Source: Solirubrobacterales bacterium
Lineage (GTDB): Bacteria > Actinomycetota > Thermoleophilia > Solirubrobacterales > Solirubrobacteraceae
Direction: 5' to 3'
Length of the DNA: 64,000 bases
Assembly: GCA_026392255.1 (NCBI GenBank)
Contig: JAPLCJ010000047.1
Location: 124,001 to 188,000 of the forward strand
Part shown: positions 7,962 through 16,150 of the stretch, piece after piece
How positions within the stretch are numbered: the stretch's first letter is position 1
Layout of the letters: each line of letters opens with the position of its first letter
Notes under the pieces: model-generated
Database searches by the model: none
Seen by the model: the letters and a program-made list of their open reading frames with translations, nothing else
What the model was told of the DNA's origin: nothing
Program-made: the position numbers and the translations under genes

Positions 7962-8954
7962 TTGGTCACCGTCGCAGTTGACGCCGGAGGAGCCGACAAA
8001 GGGGCCGTAGAGGTCGCTGCAGGCGCGGCTGAGGCAGTTAGAGATGGTGACATTCGCGTCATTCTGTTTGGTGACGAGACGGAGATCGGTTCTGTCCCCC
8101 AAGGAGTTGAGGTCCGGCATGCCCCGGTTTCCATCGCAAAGGCAGCCGATCCTGCGTCTGCAGTGAGAACAACCCCGGAGGCGTCAGTTGTTCAGGCAGC
8201 CCGCGCCGTCGCGGCTGGTGAGGCCGACGCGTTCGTCTCAGGCGGCTCAACAGGTGCAGCCCTTGCGGCTGGTGTCTTACACATCCGTCGGCAACCAGGT
8301 GTTCATCGCCCTGCGCTTGCGTTGATGGTTCCGGTCCCTGGTGCGCCCGTGCTGCTGCTTGATGTGGGCGCTAGTACTGAGGTAAGGGTGGAGCGGCTCG
8401 TTCAACACGCGCACATGGGTGCTGCCTTTGGGGAGGCCGTGTTTGGGATGAACCGGCCCCGTGTTGCTCTGCTCTCTAACGGAGAGGAAGCCACCCGCGG
8501 GACCCCGGAGGTCGTTGCTGCCCATGCGCTGCTTGCTGCTGACGAGCGAATTCACTTTGTAGGGAACGTTGAGGGCGTCGGGATAGCTGACGGGAGAGCC
8601 GACGTAATCGTTACCGACGGGTTCACCGGGAATGTCGCGCTGAAGCTGATGGAGGGCGTGTCCTCAGCAGTTGTTGAGGCGATCCGTTCGGCTGCGACAT
8701 CAGATCCGCGTGCGGCAGCAGGAGCGCTTCTGCTGCGCCCCGCGTTAGGTGGCTTAAAGGACCAACTGGATCCCGAGGGCCATGGGGGAGCTCATCTTTT
8801 GGGGCTTCGCAAGGTGGCGGTTATCCCTCATGGCAGATTCGGGGCTCGCGGGTATGGCAAGGCGATTGCCCTAGCCGCTGAGTCGGTTAATTCGGGAGCT
8901 ATCGAGCGCACCCATGCCGCTCTCGCGGCCGCTGGCGTGCTCCGAGGCTCCTGA
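7962..8954 (+). CDS. plsX: Phosphate acyltransferase PlsX
   Basis: 330-residue enzyme that makes acyl-phosphate from acyl-ACP for the first acylation of glycerol-3-phosphate. It begins VTVAVDAGGADKGAVEVAAG, a variant of the PlsX opening (VAVDAMGGD), and carries SGGSTGAALAAG, the DVGAS segment and VVTDGFTGNVALK. The only usable start is TTG 7962, because the frame opens at the rpmF stop codon. The length matches the family. It is grouped with acpP, its substrate carrier, as in most bacteria. Confidence 0.93.
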   Translation: MVTVAVDAGGADKGAVEVAAGAAEAVRDGDIRVILFGDETEIGSVPQGVEVRHAPVSIAKAADPASAVRTTPEASVVQAARAVAAGEADAFVSGGSTGAALAAGVLHIRRQPGVHRPALALMVPVPGAPVLLLDVGASTEVRVERLVQHAHMGAAFGEAVFGMNRPRVALLSNGEEATRGTPEVVAAHALLAADERIHFVGNVEGVGIADGRADVIVTDGFTGNVALKLMEGVSSAVVEAIRSAATSDPRAAAGALLLRPALGGLKDQLDPEGHGGAHLLGLRKVAVIPHGRFGARGYGKAIALAAESVNSGAIERTHAALAAAGVLRGS

Positions 8955-8990
8955 GCAGCATCCGCCTCGTCAACTAGCTTCACGCCCCGG

Positions 8991-9239
8991 ATGACCCGCG
9001 GAGAGGCAGTCGACATGGTTAGGGAGCACCTAGCCGAAGAGCTTGGAATTGATGCGGCCCAGATCGCCGAGTCGAGCGACCTTCGGGATGATCTTGAGGC
9101 TGACTCTCTGGACCTGTACACCTTGCTTCAGGAGATTGAAGACCGCCTCGGCATCAAGATCAGCGATGAAAAGGCAGCTGAGATTGAGACTGTCGGACAG
9201 GTAGTTGACATGATTCTCGCCGAGCAGGGCGGGGAGTAA
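8991..9239 (+). CDS. acpP: Acyl carrier protein
   Basis: 82-residue acidic four-helix protein that carries acyl chains on a phosphopantetheine arm. The attachment serine is S39 in the ADSLDLYTLL motif. The second helix is Glu/Asp rich as expected. ATG 8991 follows a TAGCTT box at 8975-8980 by 10 bases, so a promoter may sit inside the plsX-acpP gap. rnc follows after 15 bases. Confidence 0.93.
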   Translation: MTRGEAVDMVREHLAEELGIDAAQIAESSDLRDDLEADSLDLYTLLQEIEDRLGIKISDEKAAEIETVGQVVDMILAEQGGE

Positions 9240-9254
9240 GGGTCCTGACCAGCG

Positions 9255-9935
9255 ATGGACCTAAGTCAACTAGTTGCCTCACTTCCAGAGGAGGAGGTAC
9301 GTCGCGCCACGGCTCACGCCTCGTGGTCTCGTCCTCGGAGCACGAGTTACGAGCGTCTCGCCTTTGTCGGCGACAGCCTTCTAGATGTGATCATCACTCA
9401 GCATTTGGACCGGGTGTTCGATCAGACGGATTTCGGTCCCGGTGTCCTGACGCGGATCCGAGCCAGAGTCGTATCGGACGAGACTCTCAGGGTCGTTGCA
9501 CAGAGAATCGGACTCGATGTGCGTGCAGTCGAGCTGGCTCCAGAGGATTTTCATGCTCATGCGCGAACCGTTGTAGACACGGGAAAACCGTTGGCGTCCA
9601 TGCTGGAGGCCATTATTGCCGTGTGTTGGAGAACCCACGGCCCCGAACTGACTGCGAACGCAGTGATCAAGACCTTTGCTCCCGAGCTGGATCAGGCGGA
9701 GCTGGAACCGGTCGATCGCAAGTCGATGCTTCAGGAGGTTCTTGCCAAGACGGGGGAGACCGTCGTCTATCGAGCGGGCCCTCCGACGGGCCCTTCTCAC
9801 CAGCCGACCTTCGAGGTGGAAGCGGTGCGCGAACCCGGCGGAATTGTGATCGGCTTCGGCAGCGGTCCCAGCAAGAAGGCAGCGGAAGCGCAGGCAGCTG
9901 GAGAGGCGCTGGAGCTGATGGAAGGGAAGAGCTGA
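9255..9935 (+). CDS. rnc: Ribonuclease III (divergent active site)
   Basis: 226-residue double-strand-specific endoribonuclease for rRNA and mRNA processing. The endonuclease domain (about 1-150) has the signature as YERLAFVGDSLL: E33 and D40 (E. coli E38 and D45) are kept, but the usual glutamate of LEF is A36. In the second helix LASMLEAIIA keeps E118 (E. coli E117), while the catalytic aspartate position (E. coli D114) is S115. The C-terminal dsRNA-binding domain (about 157-224) is normal, ending in SKKAAEAQAAGEALEL. It sits in the conserved acpP-rnc-smc order, so orthology is firm; whether cleavage is slower is unknown. Confidence 0.93.
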   Translation: MDLSQLVASLPEEEVRRATAHASWSRPRSTSYERLAFVGDSLLDVIITQHLDRVFDQTDFGPGVLTRIRARVVSDETLRVVAQRIGLDVRAVELAPEDFHAHARTVVDTGKPLASMLEAIIAVCWRTHGPELTANAVIKTFAPELDQAELEPVDRKSMLQEVLAKTGETVVYRAGPPTGPSHQPTFEVEAVREPGGIVIGFGSGPSKKAAEAQAAGEALELMEGKS

Positions 9936-9939
9936 TCCG

Positions 9940-12900
9940 GTGAGGCTCAAATCAATTTCGATGAAGGGGTTCAAGTCGTTCCCCGATAGGACGGCGCTTG
10001 AATTCGCTCCGGGAGTGAGCGTTGTTGTCGGACCGAACGGCTCGGGCAAGTCCAATGTCACAGACGCTGTCCTGTGGGCGATGGGCGAGCAGTCACCGCT
10101 CGCTGTGCGCGGGCAGTCAATGCAGGACGTCATTTTTGCTGGTGGGCATGGCCGCCAAGCAGCTAGGTCTGCTGAGGTTGAGCTTGTCTTTGACAATGCG
10201 GATGGCGGACTTCCAGTCCCATCCGCAGAGGTTTCGGTACTGAGAAGACTCGACAGAAACGGCGAGGGGGAGTATCGCCTCAACGGTGCTCGCTGCCGCA
10301 TGAGCGACATCCTCGAGATCCTTTCCGATAGCGGCCTCGGTAAGGAAGGCCACTCGGTCGTAGGCCAAGGCCGAGTTGAAGCGATCGTTACCTCCAAGCC
10401 TCGTGACCGGCGTCTCCTGATCGAGGAGGCCGCTGGGCTGGGCAAGCACCGACGTCGACGCAGGCGGGCTCAGCTCAAGCTTGACCGGACAAGAGAGAAC
10501 CTCGACCGTGCCTTGGACATTGAACGAGAGGCCCGCGCACACCTGAGGCCCCTCAAGCGGCAGGCTGAGGCTGCTGAGATTCATGCACGCCTTGAACGGC
10601 AGACGCTGGAAGCCCGTTGGTCACTCGGCCGGGACGATCTCCGTCAACGTGCCGCCGACCTGCTTGGGGCAGAGACTGCTGCCGCCACCGCGCGGAAGGA
10701 GCGCGATCGGCTTGGGATCGAATCCGCCCGCATCGCCAAGGAGCGTTCCGAAGCAGAGGACGCGCTTGCCGGCCGTGCCAAGGAGCGAGACGATCTCAGC
10801 CGGCGTACTTGGGCTGTACGGAACGCGGTCGAGAAGATTGACGACCGTGTTGCTTCACTGCGGTCCTCGCTCGCCGCGGTTGAGGATCGGATCCAGACTG
10901 ACACCGCTGAGCTTGGTCAGGCTGAGGCTCTTGCCAGCTCCGGTAATGAGGATCCTCAGGCCGCTCGCCGCGGAGAGCTTGGAAGGCGTCTGGCCGAACT
11001 CGACGCAGAGCTTTCACGTGAGCGCGCCGGTGAGATGCAAGGCCTTGAAGAGTCTTCCGCCCAGGCAGCCGCTCGCGTGCTTGCGGCGACGGAGGAGCTC
11101 AGCAGGCTCAAGGGTGATGCATCAGTAGCCGAGACGAAGCTTGCCGATGCACGAACACACGTGACCCAAGCGCGCAAGGCCCATGAAGATGCCAAATTTG
11201 CGGCAGTGCGAGCGGATGCTGAGCTCGCAACCGTCGACGAGTTTCTCCGTTCAAACGGTGGCGGAATATCCGGCGGACGCAGTCTCGCCGACGGCCTCAA
11301 GGTAGAGCAGGGGCTCGAAGCTGCAGTCGCTGCCGCGCTTGGAGGACGTTTGAGTGCCAATGTGGTTGAGGACATGGCTGAAGGCGTGTCCGTTCTGAAT
11401 TCGACGGGAGACAATGGCGGACTGGCGATTATTGCTGGAGCCACAGGGTCTGGTCCACAAGAAGCCAAGCCGTGTATCGGTGCCCGAGCGCTAACCGATG
11501 TTGTCCAAGGGGACGGTCGAGAGGCTGACCTCGCTCGCATCCTGCTTGCCAACTGTTGGCTGGTTGAAGACTTTGAGTCGGTCGACATCAACTTCATGGG
11601 GATCGTGGTTACCCGGGCAGGCCGTGCCTGGTCGGCGTCAACGGGGGAGCTCAGACAGGCTCCTGGTGGTGGCGCGGGCAGGCTCCTGCAGGAGCGGAAC
11701 CGTCGCGAGAGTCTTGTTGAGGCCGCGGAGCAAGCACGTTCGCTCGTTGTTGCTGCTCAGGGCTCGCTCACTGAGCAAGAAGCTGGCTTCAAGGCCGTGG
11801 AACTTGGCCGCGAGCAGGCGTTAGCGGCTCGGCGTTCGTCCCAGCAGGCCATGGATGAGGCCAACGAGGCCGCTCGGCGTGCCGCGTGGCAGATCAAGAC
11901 CCGGTCAGAGTCCCCACAGGCCGGCCCAGTTGCTGTTGAACGCGCCGAAGTGGCAGCGGAGCTTGCCGCCGAGGAGCGAATCGCCGCGAGAATGGCTGAC
12001 GAGCGCGACGGCGCAAGGACGCGGATGGCTGCTCTCGCTGAGCGCATGCGACTCGACCGTGACCGAACACCCAGCATCTCGGCCCTCGTCGCGTCGCTTG
12101 AGTCTGCCCGCCAAATTATTGAACCCCTCAGAGTTGCTCTTGACCTAGAGCTTGCGGGAGACAGCGAACAGGGTGATGGAGTCGCTTCACGGTTGCGTCA
12201 ACTTGCAGCCGCAGAGGCCGAGGTCCAGGCAAGCATGGCTAAGACAGCGGAATCGGTGACTGTTTCTGAAGTTGAGTCGCAACGTCTCCGCGATCGGAGT
12301 GAAGAGAGCAAAGCCGAAGTTAGGGAACTCTCCTCGGCCCTTGGGCTTGAGGACGGCCCAGCTACTGAGGCGCTCGCCGCTGATGCACGTGACGGCCTCA
12401 CCAATCTGATCGAACGGCTCGAGAAAAGAAGGGTGCAGCTCGGCCCCGTCAACCCGCTGGCCGCCGATGAATACAAGGCAGCCCTAGAGCACCTTGAGGA
12501 GCTTGAGGCTCAGCGCACTGATCTTGAGGAGGCCCTTAAGGAACTCAAGGGCCTTGTTCGTGACTGTGACCGGACCATCCGGGAGACCTTCGAAGAGACC
12601 TTCGAAGCTGCCAGCAAGCACTTCGAGGAGCTCTCGGCCCAGCTGTTCCCTGGCGGAGGAGGCCGACTTAGGCTCGTCACCGAAGTCCCTGCCACACAGG
12701 CAGTGCTTGGGGGTGAGGGCGAAGCTTCTGCGGAGGTTGAGTCAGCGGACGCTGACGAGTTTGATGAGCTGACCGGGGACGAGCCTCAGTTCGGCGTGGA
12801 GATTGAGATCACTCCAGCCGGAAAGACAATGAAGCGCCTGTCGCTTCTGTCCGGTGGAGAGAAGTCGATGACGGCTATCGCCTTCCTCTTCGCGGTCTTC

Positions 12901-13149
12901 CTTGCGAAACCATGTCCGTTCTACATCCTTGACGAAGTTGAGGCCGCACTTGACGATCTTAATCTTGGTCGGTTCCTTGACCTGCTCCGCACATACCGCG
13001 ATCGCGCGCAGTTCATCGTGGTCACGCATCAACGACGCACCATGGAGGCTGCTGACGCGCTTTACGGTGTAACCATGGCTGGCGATGGCGTATCCAAGGT
13101 TGTTTCACGACGCCTTGGGCCTGAAGAGCTGGAAGAGGCCGCGGCCTAA
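9940..13149 (+). CDS. smc: Chromosome partition protein SMC
   Basis: 1069-residue condensin ATPase. Walker A GPNGSGKS is at residues 31-38, the ABC signature LSGGEK at 970-975, and Walker B FYILDE at 994-999 followed by the D-loop. Two long coiled coils (about 170-430 and 565-900) flank a hinge (about 430-565) with glycine-rich GGLAIIAGATGSG. Most bacterial SMCs are 1150-1200 residues, so the arms are about 100 residues short. The start is GTG 9940, 4 bases after the rnc stop. The kleisin partners scpA and scpB are not in the window. Confidence 0.97.
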   Translation: MRLKSISMKGFKSFPDRTALEFAPGVSVVVGPNGSGKSNVTDAVLWAMGEQSPLAVRGQSMQDVIFAGGHGRQAARSAEVELVFDNADGGLPVPSAEVSVLRRLDRNGEGEYRLNGARCRMSDILEILSDSGLGKEGHSVVGQGRVEAIVTSKPRDRRLLIEEAAGLGKHRRRRRRAQLKLDRTRENLDRALDIEREARAHLRPLKRQAEAAEIHARLERQTLEARWSLGRDDLRQRAADLLGAETAAATARKERDRLGIESARIAKERSEAEDALAGRAKERDDLSRRTWAVRNAVEKIDDRVASLRSSLAAVEDRIQTDTAELGQAEALASSGNEDPQAARRGELGRRLAELDAELSRERAGEMQGLEESSAQAAARVLAATEELSRLKGDASVAETKLADARTHVTQARKAHEDAKFAAVRADAELATVDEFLRSNGGGISGGRSLADGLKVEQGLEAAVAAALGGRLSANVVEDMAEGVSVLNSTGDNGGLAIIAGATGSGPQEAKPCIGARALTDVVQGDGREADLARILLANCWLVEDFESVDINFMGIVVTRAGRAWSASTGELRQAPGGGAGRLLQERNRRESLVEAAEQARSLVVAAQGSLTEQEAGFKAVELGREQALAARRSSQQAMDEANEAARRAAWQIKTRSESPQAGPVAVERAEVAAELAAEERIAARMADERDGARTRMAALAERMRLDRDRTPSISALVASLESARQIIEPLRVALDLELAGDSEQGDGVASRLRQLAAAEAEVQASMAKTAESVTVSEVESQRLRDRSEESKAEVRELSSALGLEDGPATEALAADARDGLTNLIERLEKRRVQLGPVNPLAADEYKAALEHLEELEAQRTDLEEALKELKGLVRDCDRTIRETFEETFEAASKHFEELSAQLFPGGGGRLRLVTEVPATQAVLGGEGEASAEVESADADEFDELTGDEPQFGVEIEITPAGKTMKRLSLLSGGEKSMTAIAFLFAVFLAKPCPFYILDEVEAALDDLNLGRFLDLLRTYRDRAQFIVVTHQRRTMEAADALYGVTMAGDGVSKVVSRRLGPEELEEAAA

Positions 13150-13154
13150 TCTGG

Positions 13155-13175
13155 CCGGACGCGCACCGCGTCCGG
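13155..13175 (+). terminator. Perfect 9-bp hairpin after smc
   Basis: CCGGACGCG (13155-13163) pairs with CGCGTCCGG (13167-13175) around a 3-base loop, starting 6 bases after the smc stop. It is very stable and placed like a terminator, but no T run follows. The TAGGCT box of the next gene begins 6 bases later. Confidence 0.6.
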
Positions 13176-13180
13176 GTCAG

Positions 13181-13186
13181 TAGGCT
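13181..13186 (+). promoter_or_regulatory. -10 box TAGGCT of nfeD-like gene
   Basis: TAGGCT ends 9 bases before ATG 13196, directly after the smc hairpin, so the NfeD-like gene probably has its own transcript. Confidence 0.45.
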
Positions 13187-13195
13187 CCCCAACCA

Positions 13196-13630
13196 ATGCT
13201 TCTAGGTTCCGCACTCTGGGTAATTGTTAGCGTTGTCGCTAGCGCCTTTGCCCTCAAACGACGCGCACTACCTCCGCTTCCGATAGCTACGGGGGCTGTT
13301 CTCGCTCTTATTGCAACCCTGCTTGGAGGCGGGTTTCTGATCTCAGTGTTCGTCTTCGGACTCGTCGCGCTGATCGGCCGCTGGGTAATTCGTCCTGCGA
13401 TTCGATCCCAGGATCAAGGCGAGACCCGAGCAAGGGCTGGCACGGGGACTCTGGTTGGCCGCCCCGGCGTGGTTGTGGAACGCATCGTGAACCAAGAAGC
13501 TGTTGGTTGTGTGCGGATTGATGGTGAGATTTGGACAGCGCGCAGCTGGGAAGATGGGATTGAGCTTGATCCCGGTACAAGAGTGCACGTGGTGGAACTG
13601 CGCGGGGCCACTGCCGTCGTAAGCCAATGA
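13196..13630 (+). CDS. NfeD-like membrane protein
   Basis: 144-residue protein with two hydrophobic N-terminal segments (about 3-20 and 30-60), then a basic linker and a C-terminal OB-fold-like beta region (about 80-143: GTLVGRPGVVVERI, GEIWTAR, DPGTRVHVVEL). That architecture is the short NfeD family, usually partnered with SPFH/stomatin proteins or membrane proteases; no such partner is adjacent. It occupies the place where many Gram-positive genomes carry ftsY and ffh between smc and rpsP. Its cellular role is unknown. Confidence 0.75.
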   Translation: MLLGSALWVIVSVVASAFALKRRALPPLPIATGAVLALIATLLGGGFLISVFVFGLVALIGRWVIRPAIRSQDQGETRARAGTGTLVGRPGVVVERIVNQEAVGCVRIDGEIWTARSWEDGIELDPGTRVHVVELRGATAVVSQ

Positions 13631-13676
13631 ACGCGGTTGTTTTCTGCCCGGAAAGCACGGAGGCCGCGACTCCCGC

Positions 13677-13682
13677 TACTCT
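13677..13682 (+). promoter_or_regulatory. -10 box TACTCT upstream of rpsP
   Basis: TACTCT at this place would give a transcript starting near 13689 with a leader of about 32 bases before ATG 13721. The rpsP-khpA-rimM-trmD genes are close enough to be one transcript from here. Confidence 0.4.
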
Positions 13683-13720
13683 TGCCCCACGGCGCCGGCA
13701 CTGAGCTGGCCCAAACACTT

Positions 13721-13975
13721 ATGTCAGTAAGACTACGACTCACACGCGTTGGAAGCCATAAGAACCCCATTTGGAGGGTTGTTGCTGCTGACCAGCGTTC
13801 GCCGCGAGACGGCCGCATTCTTGAGACGGTTGGCCAGTACAACGCACAGACGGAGCCTTCATCGGTGAACCTTGATGAAGAGCGCATCAAGGACTGGATG
13901 TCCAAGGGTGCGCAGCCGACTGCTGCCGTTCGTCGTCTCATGCGCATCCAGGGCATGGACCCCAACGCCCGCTAA
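13721..13975 (+). CDS. rpsP: 30S ribosomal protein S16
   Basis: 84-residue small-subunit protein, beginning MSVRLRLTRVGSHKNPIWRV and containing SPRDGRILETVGQYN, both standard S16 segments. ATG 13721 is chosen over in-frame upstream codons because the family begins here. It opens the conserved rpsP-khpA-rimM-trmD-rplS order. Confidence 0.97.
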   Translation: MSVRLRLTRVGSHKNPIWRVVAADQRSPRDGRILETVGQYNAQTEPSSVNLDEERIKDWMSKGAQPTAAVRRLMRIQGMDPNAR

Positions 13976-13981
13976 CGGGTC

Positions 13982-14215
13982 ATGGGCGTCCGCGAACTGC
14001 TTGAGACTCTCGCCGCTGCGGTGGTCGAGAACCCAGAGGCTGTAAAGGTCTCAGAAGCTGATGAGGATGGGACGATCGTTCTTGAGCTGAGCGTTGCTGA
14101 TGACGACTACGGTCGGGTCATTGGACGCGAGGGTCGAACGGCTCAGGCTCTGCGGACAATCGTGAAGGCAGCAGCTCCCGACGGGCGCCGCGTCTTCGTG
14201 GACATCATCGACTGA
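13982..14215 (+). CDS. khpA: KH-domain RNA-binding protein KhpA
   Basis: 77-residue protein consisting of one KH domain with the GxxG loop in VIGREGRTAQALR. In Gram-positive bacteria KhpA partners with KhpB/Jag in RNA-based control of cell growth and division. It lies 6 bases after rpsP and before rimM, its conserved place. ATG 13982 is the natural start. Confidence 0.93.
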   Translation: MGVRELLETLAAAVVENPEAVKVSEADEDGTIVLELSVADDDYGRVIGREGRTAQALRTIVKAAAPDGRRVFVDIID

Positions 14216-14223
14216 GTGATTCG

Positions 14224-14727
14224 ATGGCCGGAGGGCCTCAACATGTCAGGGCCGGAAGGATCTCTAGCCCACACGGCCTTGACGGCTCGGTGAAGATCGC
14301 CGACGCGGTCCCAGGCCTAATAGTGCTCGGGGCCGACGTTCAGGTCAATGGAGAGACGCGCCGGGTGGTTAGGTTCTCGGGTACTGACAAGCGGCCGATC
14401 GTCCGGTTCTCCGGTTCCAGCACTCGGAATGACGCTGAGGCACTGAGGGATGGTGTTATCACCGTTCCGCGTGATGAGGTTCCAGAACTCGGGCCTGACG
14501 AGTGGTGGACGGCCGACCTAATCGGTTGTGCTGTCGTTGACGGCGATCACGCGGTGGGAACCGTCGTAGGCGTGCTGCCGCTTCCATCTTGCGAGGCGCT
14601 GCAGGTCGAACGGGCTGATGCCTCCGTATTGCTCGTTCCCATGATTGGAGACGCTCTACGCACGGTGGACCTCGACTCACGCAGCGTGGACGTGAACCTC
14701 AAGTTCCTTGGGGAGGACGCTCAGTGA
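14224..14727 (+). CDS. rimM: 16S rRNA processing protein RimM
   Basis: 167-residue 30S assembly factor that binds S19 and the 16S 3' domain. The N-terminal RimM domain (VRAGRISSPHGLDGSVKI) is followed by a PRC-barrel (EWWTADLIGCAVVDG). ATG 14224 follows khpA by 8 bases. The stop overlaps the trmD GTG in a GTGA arrangement. Confidence 0.94.
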   Translation: MAGGPQHVRAGRISSPHGLDGSVKIADAVPGLIVLGADVQVNGETRRVVRFSGTDKRPIVRFSGSSTRNDAEALRDGVITVPRDEVPELGPDEWWTADLIGCAVVDGDHAVGTVVGVLPLPSCEALQVERADASVLLVPMIGDALRTVDLDSRSVDVNLKFLGEDAQ

Positions 14728-15419
14728 ACCTCGACGTCTTCACCCTCTTCCCGGACTCTTTCGAGTGGTTTCTGGGACAGCATCATGTGCGCAACGCGCT
14801 ACAGCTAGGGCATCAGGTCGAGTGCGTCGACTATCGGGACTCCACAACGCTTTCGGGGAGACAGGTGGACGATGCTCCATTTGGTGGCGGTGCTGGGATG
14901 GTTCTCCGTGTCGATGTCATCGAGGCGGCTCTGAGAGATCGTTATGGGATCGATCCGGCTAATCGCGCCCCGGGCCGTCGCGTCATCGCGCTGACCCCCG
15001 GTGGACGAGTTCTCGATGAGGATCTGGTCAACGAGCTCGCGGCGGAGGAGTCAGTGACCCTTCTCTGTGGGCGCTACGAGGGTTTCGATGAGAGAGCAAT
15101 AGACAACTTCTGCACAGACCGGGTCTCGCTCGGCCGTTTCGTGCTGGCTGGGGGAGAGATTCCCGCTATGGCAATATGCGACGCGGTGCTGCGCAAGTTG
15201 CCAGGCGTCCTCGGTGACGAGCATTCAGCAGTTGAAGAGAGCTTTTCTGAAGCGCTTGATGGCGCACCTGAATATCCCCACTACACAAGGCCTGCTGTTT
15301 GGCGTGACTGGGCGGTTCCAGAGGTCCTCCTGTCTGGTGACCATGGTCGTATCGAGGAGTGGCGGATGGCCCAAAGTCAGGCGCGCGGCGCAGCTCAAAA
15401 TGCGCAAGAAGGCGGCTGA
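14724..15419 (+). CDS. trmD: tRNA (guanine37-N1)-methyltransferase TrmD
   Basis: 231-residue SPOUT-class methyltransferase that makes m1G37 in tRNAs reading CNN codons and so prevents frameshifting. It begins MNLDVFTLFPDSFEWF and contains DDAPFGGGAGMVLR, the knot segment LLCGRYEGFDERA and GRFVLAGGEIPAMAICDA. The start is GTG 14724 inside the rimM stop. Length is normal. Confidence 0.96.
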   Translation: MNLDVFTLFPDSFEWFLGQHHVRNALQLGHQVECVDYRDSTTLSGRQVDDAPFGGGAGMVLRVDVIEAALRDRYGIDPANRAPGRRVIALTPGGRVLDEDLVNELAAEESVTLLCGRYEGFDERAIDNFCTDRVSLGRFVLAGGEIPAMAICDAVLRKLPGVLGDEHSAVEESFSEALDGAPEYPHYTRPAVWRDWAVPEVLLSGDHGRIEEWRMAQSQARGAAQNAQEGG

Positions 15420-15432
15420 TCGCGTCAACGGC

Positions 15433-15484
15433 TAGCATTGGCTCTCGTCGGTTCGCCGACTTGCCCATGCGGGCCACCTAAATC
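15433..15484 (+). promoter_or_regulatory. rplS promoter and structured leader
   Basis: A TAGCAT -10 box (15433-15438) would start a transcript near 15445 with a ~40-base leader before ATG 15485. The leader holds two tandem hairpins: GTCGG/CCGAC (15447-15451 with 15456-15460) closed by a TTCG tetraloop, and GCCC/GGGC (15463-15466 with 15471-15474) with loop ATGC. No Shine-Dalgarno sequence is visible. The layout resembles a ribosomal-protein autoregulatory leader, but I cannot assign it to a described L19 leader class. Confidence 0.45.
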
Positions 15485-16150
15485 ATGAGTTCAGTCATCG
15501 AAAAGCTCGAACGCGAGCAACTGCAGCGCCTCCCGGATATTCAGTCCGGCGATCGTGTGCGCGTGCATGTCAAGGTGATTGAGGGAACTCGCAGCCGGAT
15601 CCAGCTCTTTGAAGGTGTAGTAATTGCACGCTCCGGTCACGGTGTTCGCGAGACGATCACAGTTCGCAAGCAGTCATTCGGCGTTGGCGTCGAAAGAATC
15701 TTCCCGCTTCACTCACCTAAGATCGAGCAGATCGAGGTTGCAGGCAGGGGCGATGTTCGTAGAGCGAAGCTTTACTACCTGCGCGACCGTGTTGGTCGCA
15801 AGGCGCGTGTCCGCGAGCGGACCGATCTCGGTCCAGAGCAGGCGATCCAGCGCGAGTTGCTTGAGGGCCCACCAGAAGCACCAGAGGCAGCAATGCCTAC
15901 TGATGAAACTCTTGACGCTCAGGCAGCCGAGGCAGTTGAGGGCACAGAGGCACCAGCCAGCGAGACGGCCGACCAAGATTCCTCAGCCCCTGAAGCTGCT
16001 GTAGAAGCACCAGTTGCGGAAGATGCACCGGCCGATGAAGCTCCGGCGGAGGAAGCTCCTGCAGAGGACGCTCCTGTGGCTGAGGCAGCGGAGTCGGAAG
16101 CACCAGCTGAGGACGCAGCTTCGTCCGACGCCGACACCGAAGAGGCGTGA
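15485..16150 (+). CDS. rplS: 50S ribosomal protein L19 with long acidic C-terminal tail
   Basis: Residues 1 to about 115 are a normal L19 ([38 protein letters not shown]). It is followed by about 105 extra residues of Ala, Glu, Pro, Asp, Ser and Thr, with no Lys or Arg after R123 and near-repeats such as [12 protein letters not shown]. Ordinary L19 is about 115 residues, so the protein is nearly twice the family length. The tail is in the same uninterrupted frame and its stop overlaps the lepB GTG (GTGA), so it is not a frameshift artefact of the 3' end. It should be disordered and strongly acidic; its role is unknown. Confidence 0.95.
   Translation: MSSVIEKLEREQLQRLPDIQSGDRVRVHVKVIEGTRSRIQLFEGVVIARSGHGVRETITVRKQSFGVGVERIFPLHSPKIEQIEVAGRGDVRRAKLYYLRDRVGRKARVRERTDLGPEQAIQRELLEGPPEAPEAAMPTDETLDAQAAEAVEGTEAPASETADQDSSAPEAAVEAPVAEDAPADEAPAEEAPAEDAPVAEAAESEAPAEDAASSDADTEEA

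Noticed and set aside
9381-10445. 354-codon minus-strand frame opposite rnc and smc
   Set aside because: Shadow of two conserved genes; Ser/Arg/Pro-rich low-complexity product.
15900-16147. Tandem DNA repeat in the rplS tail
   Set aside because: The repetition is in the amino-acid pattern (Ala/Glu/Pro) with varied codons; it is low-complexity coding, not a DNA satellite or CRISPR-like array.
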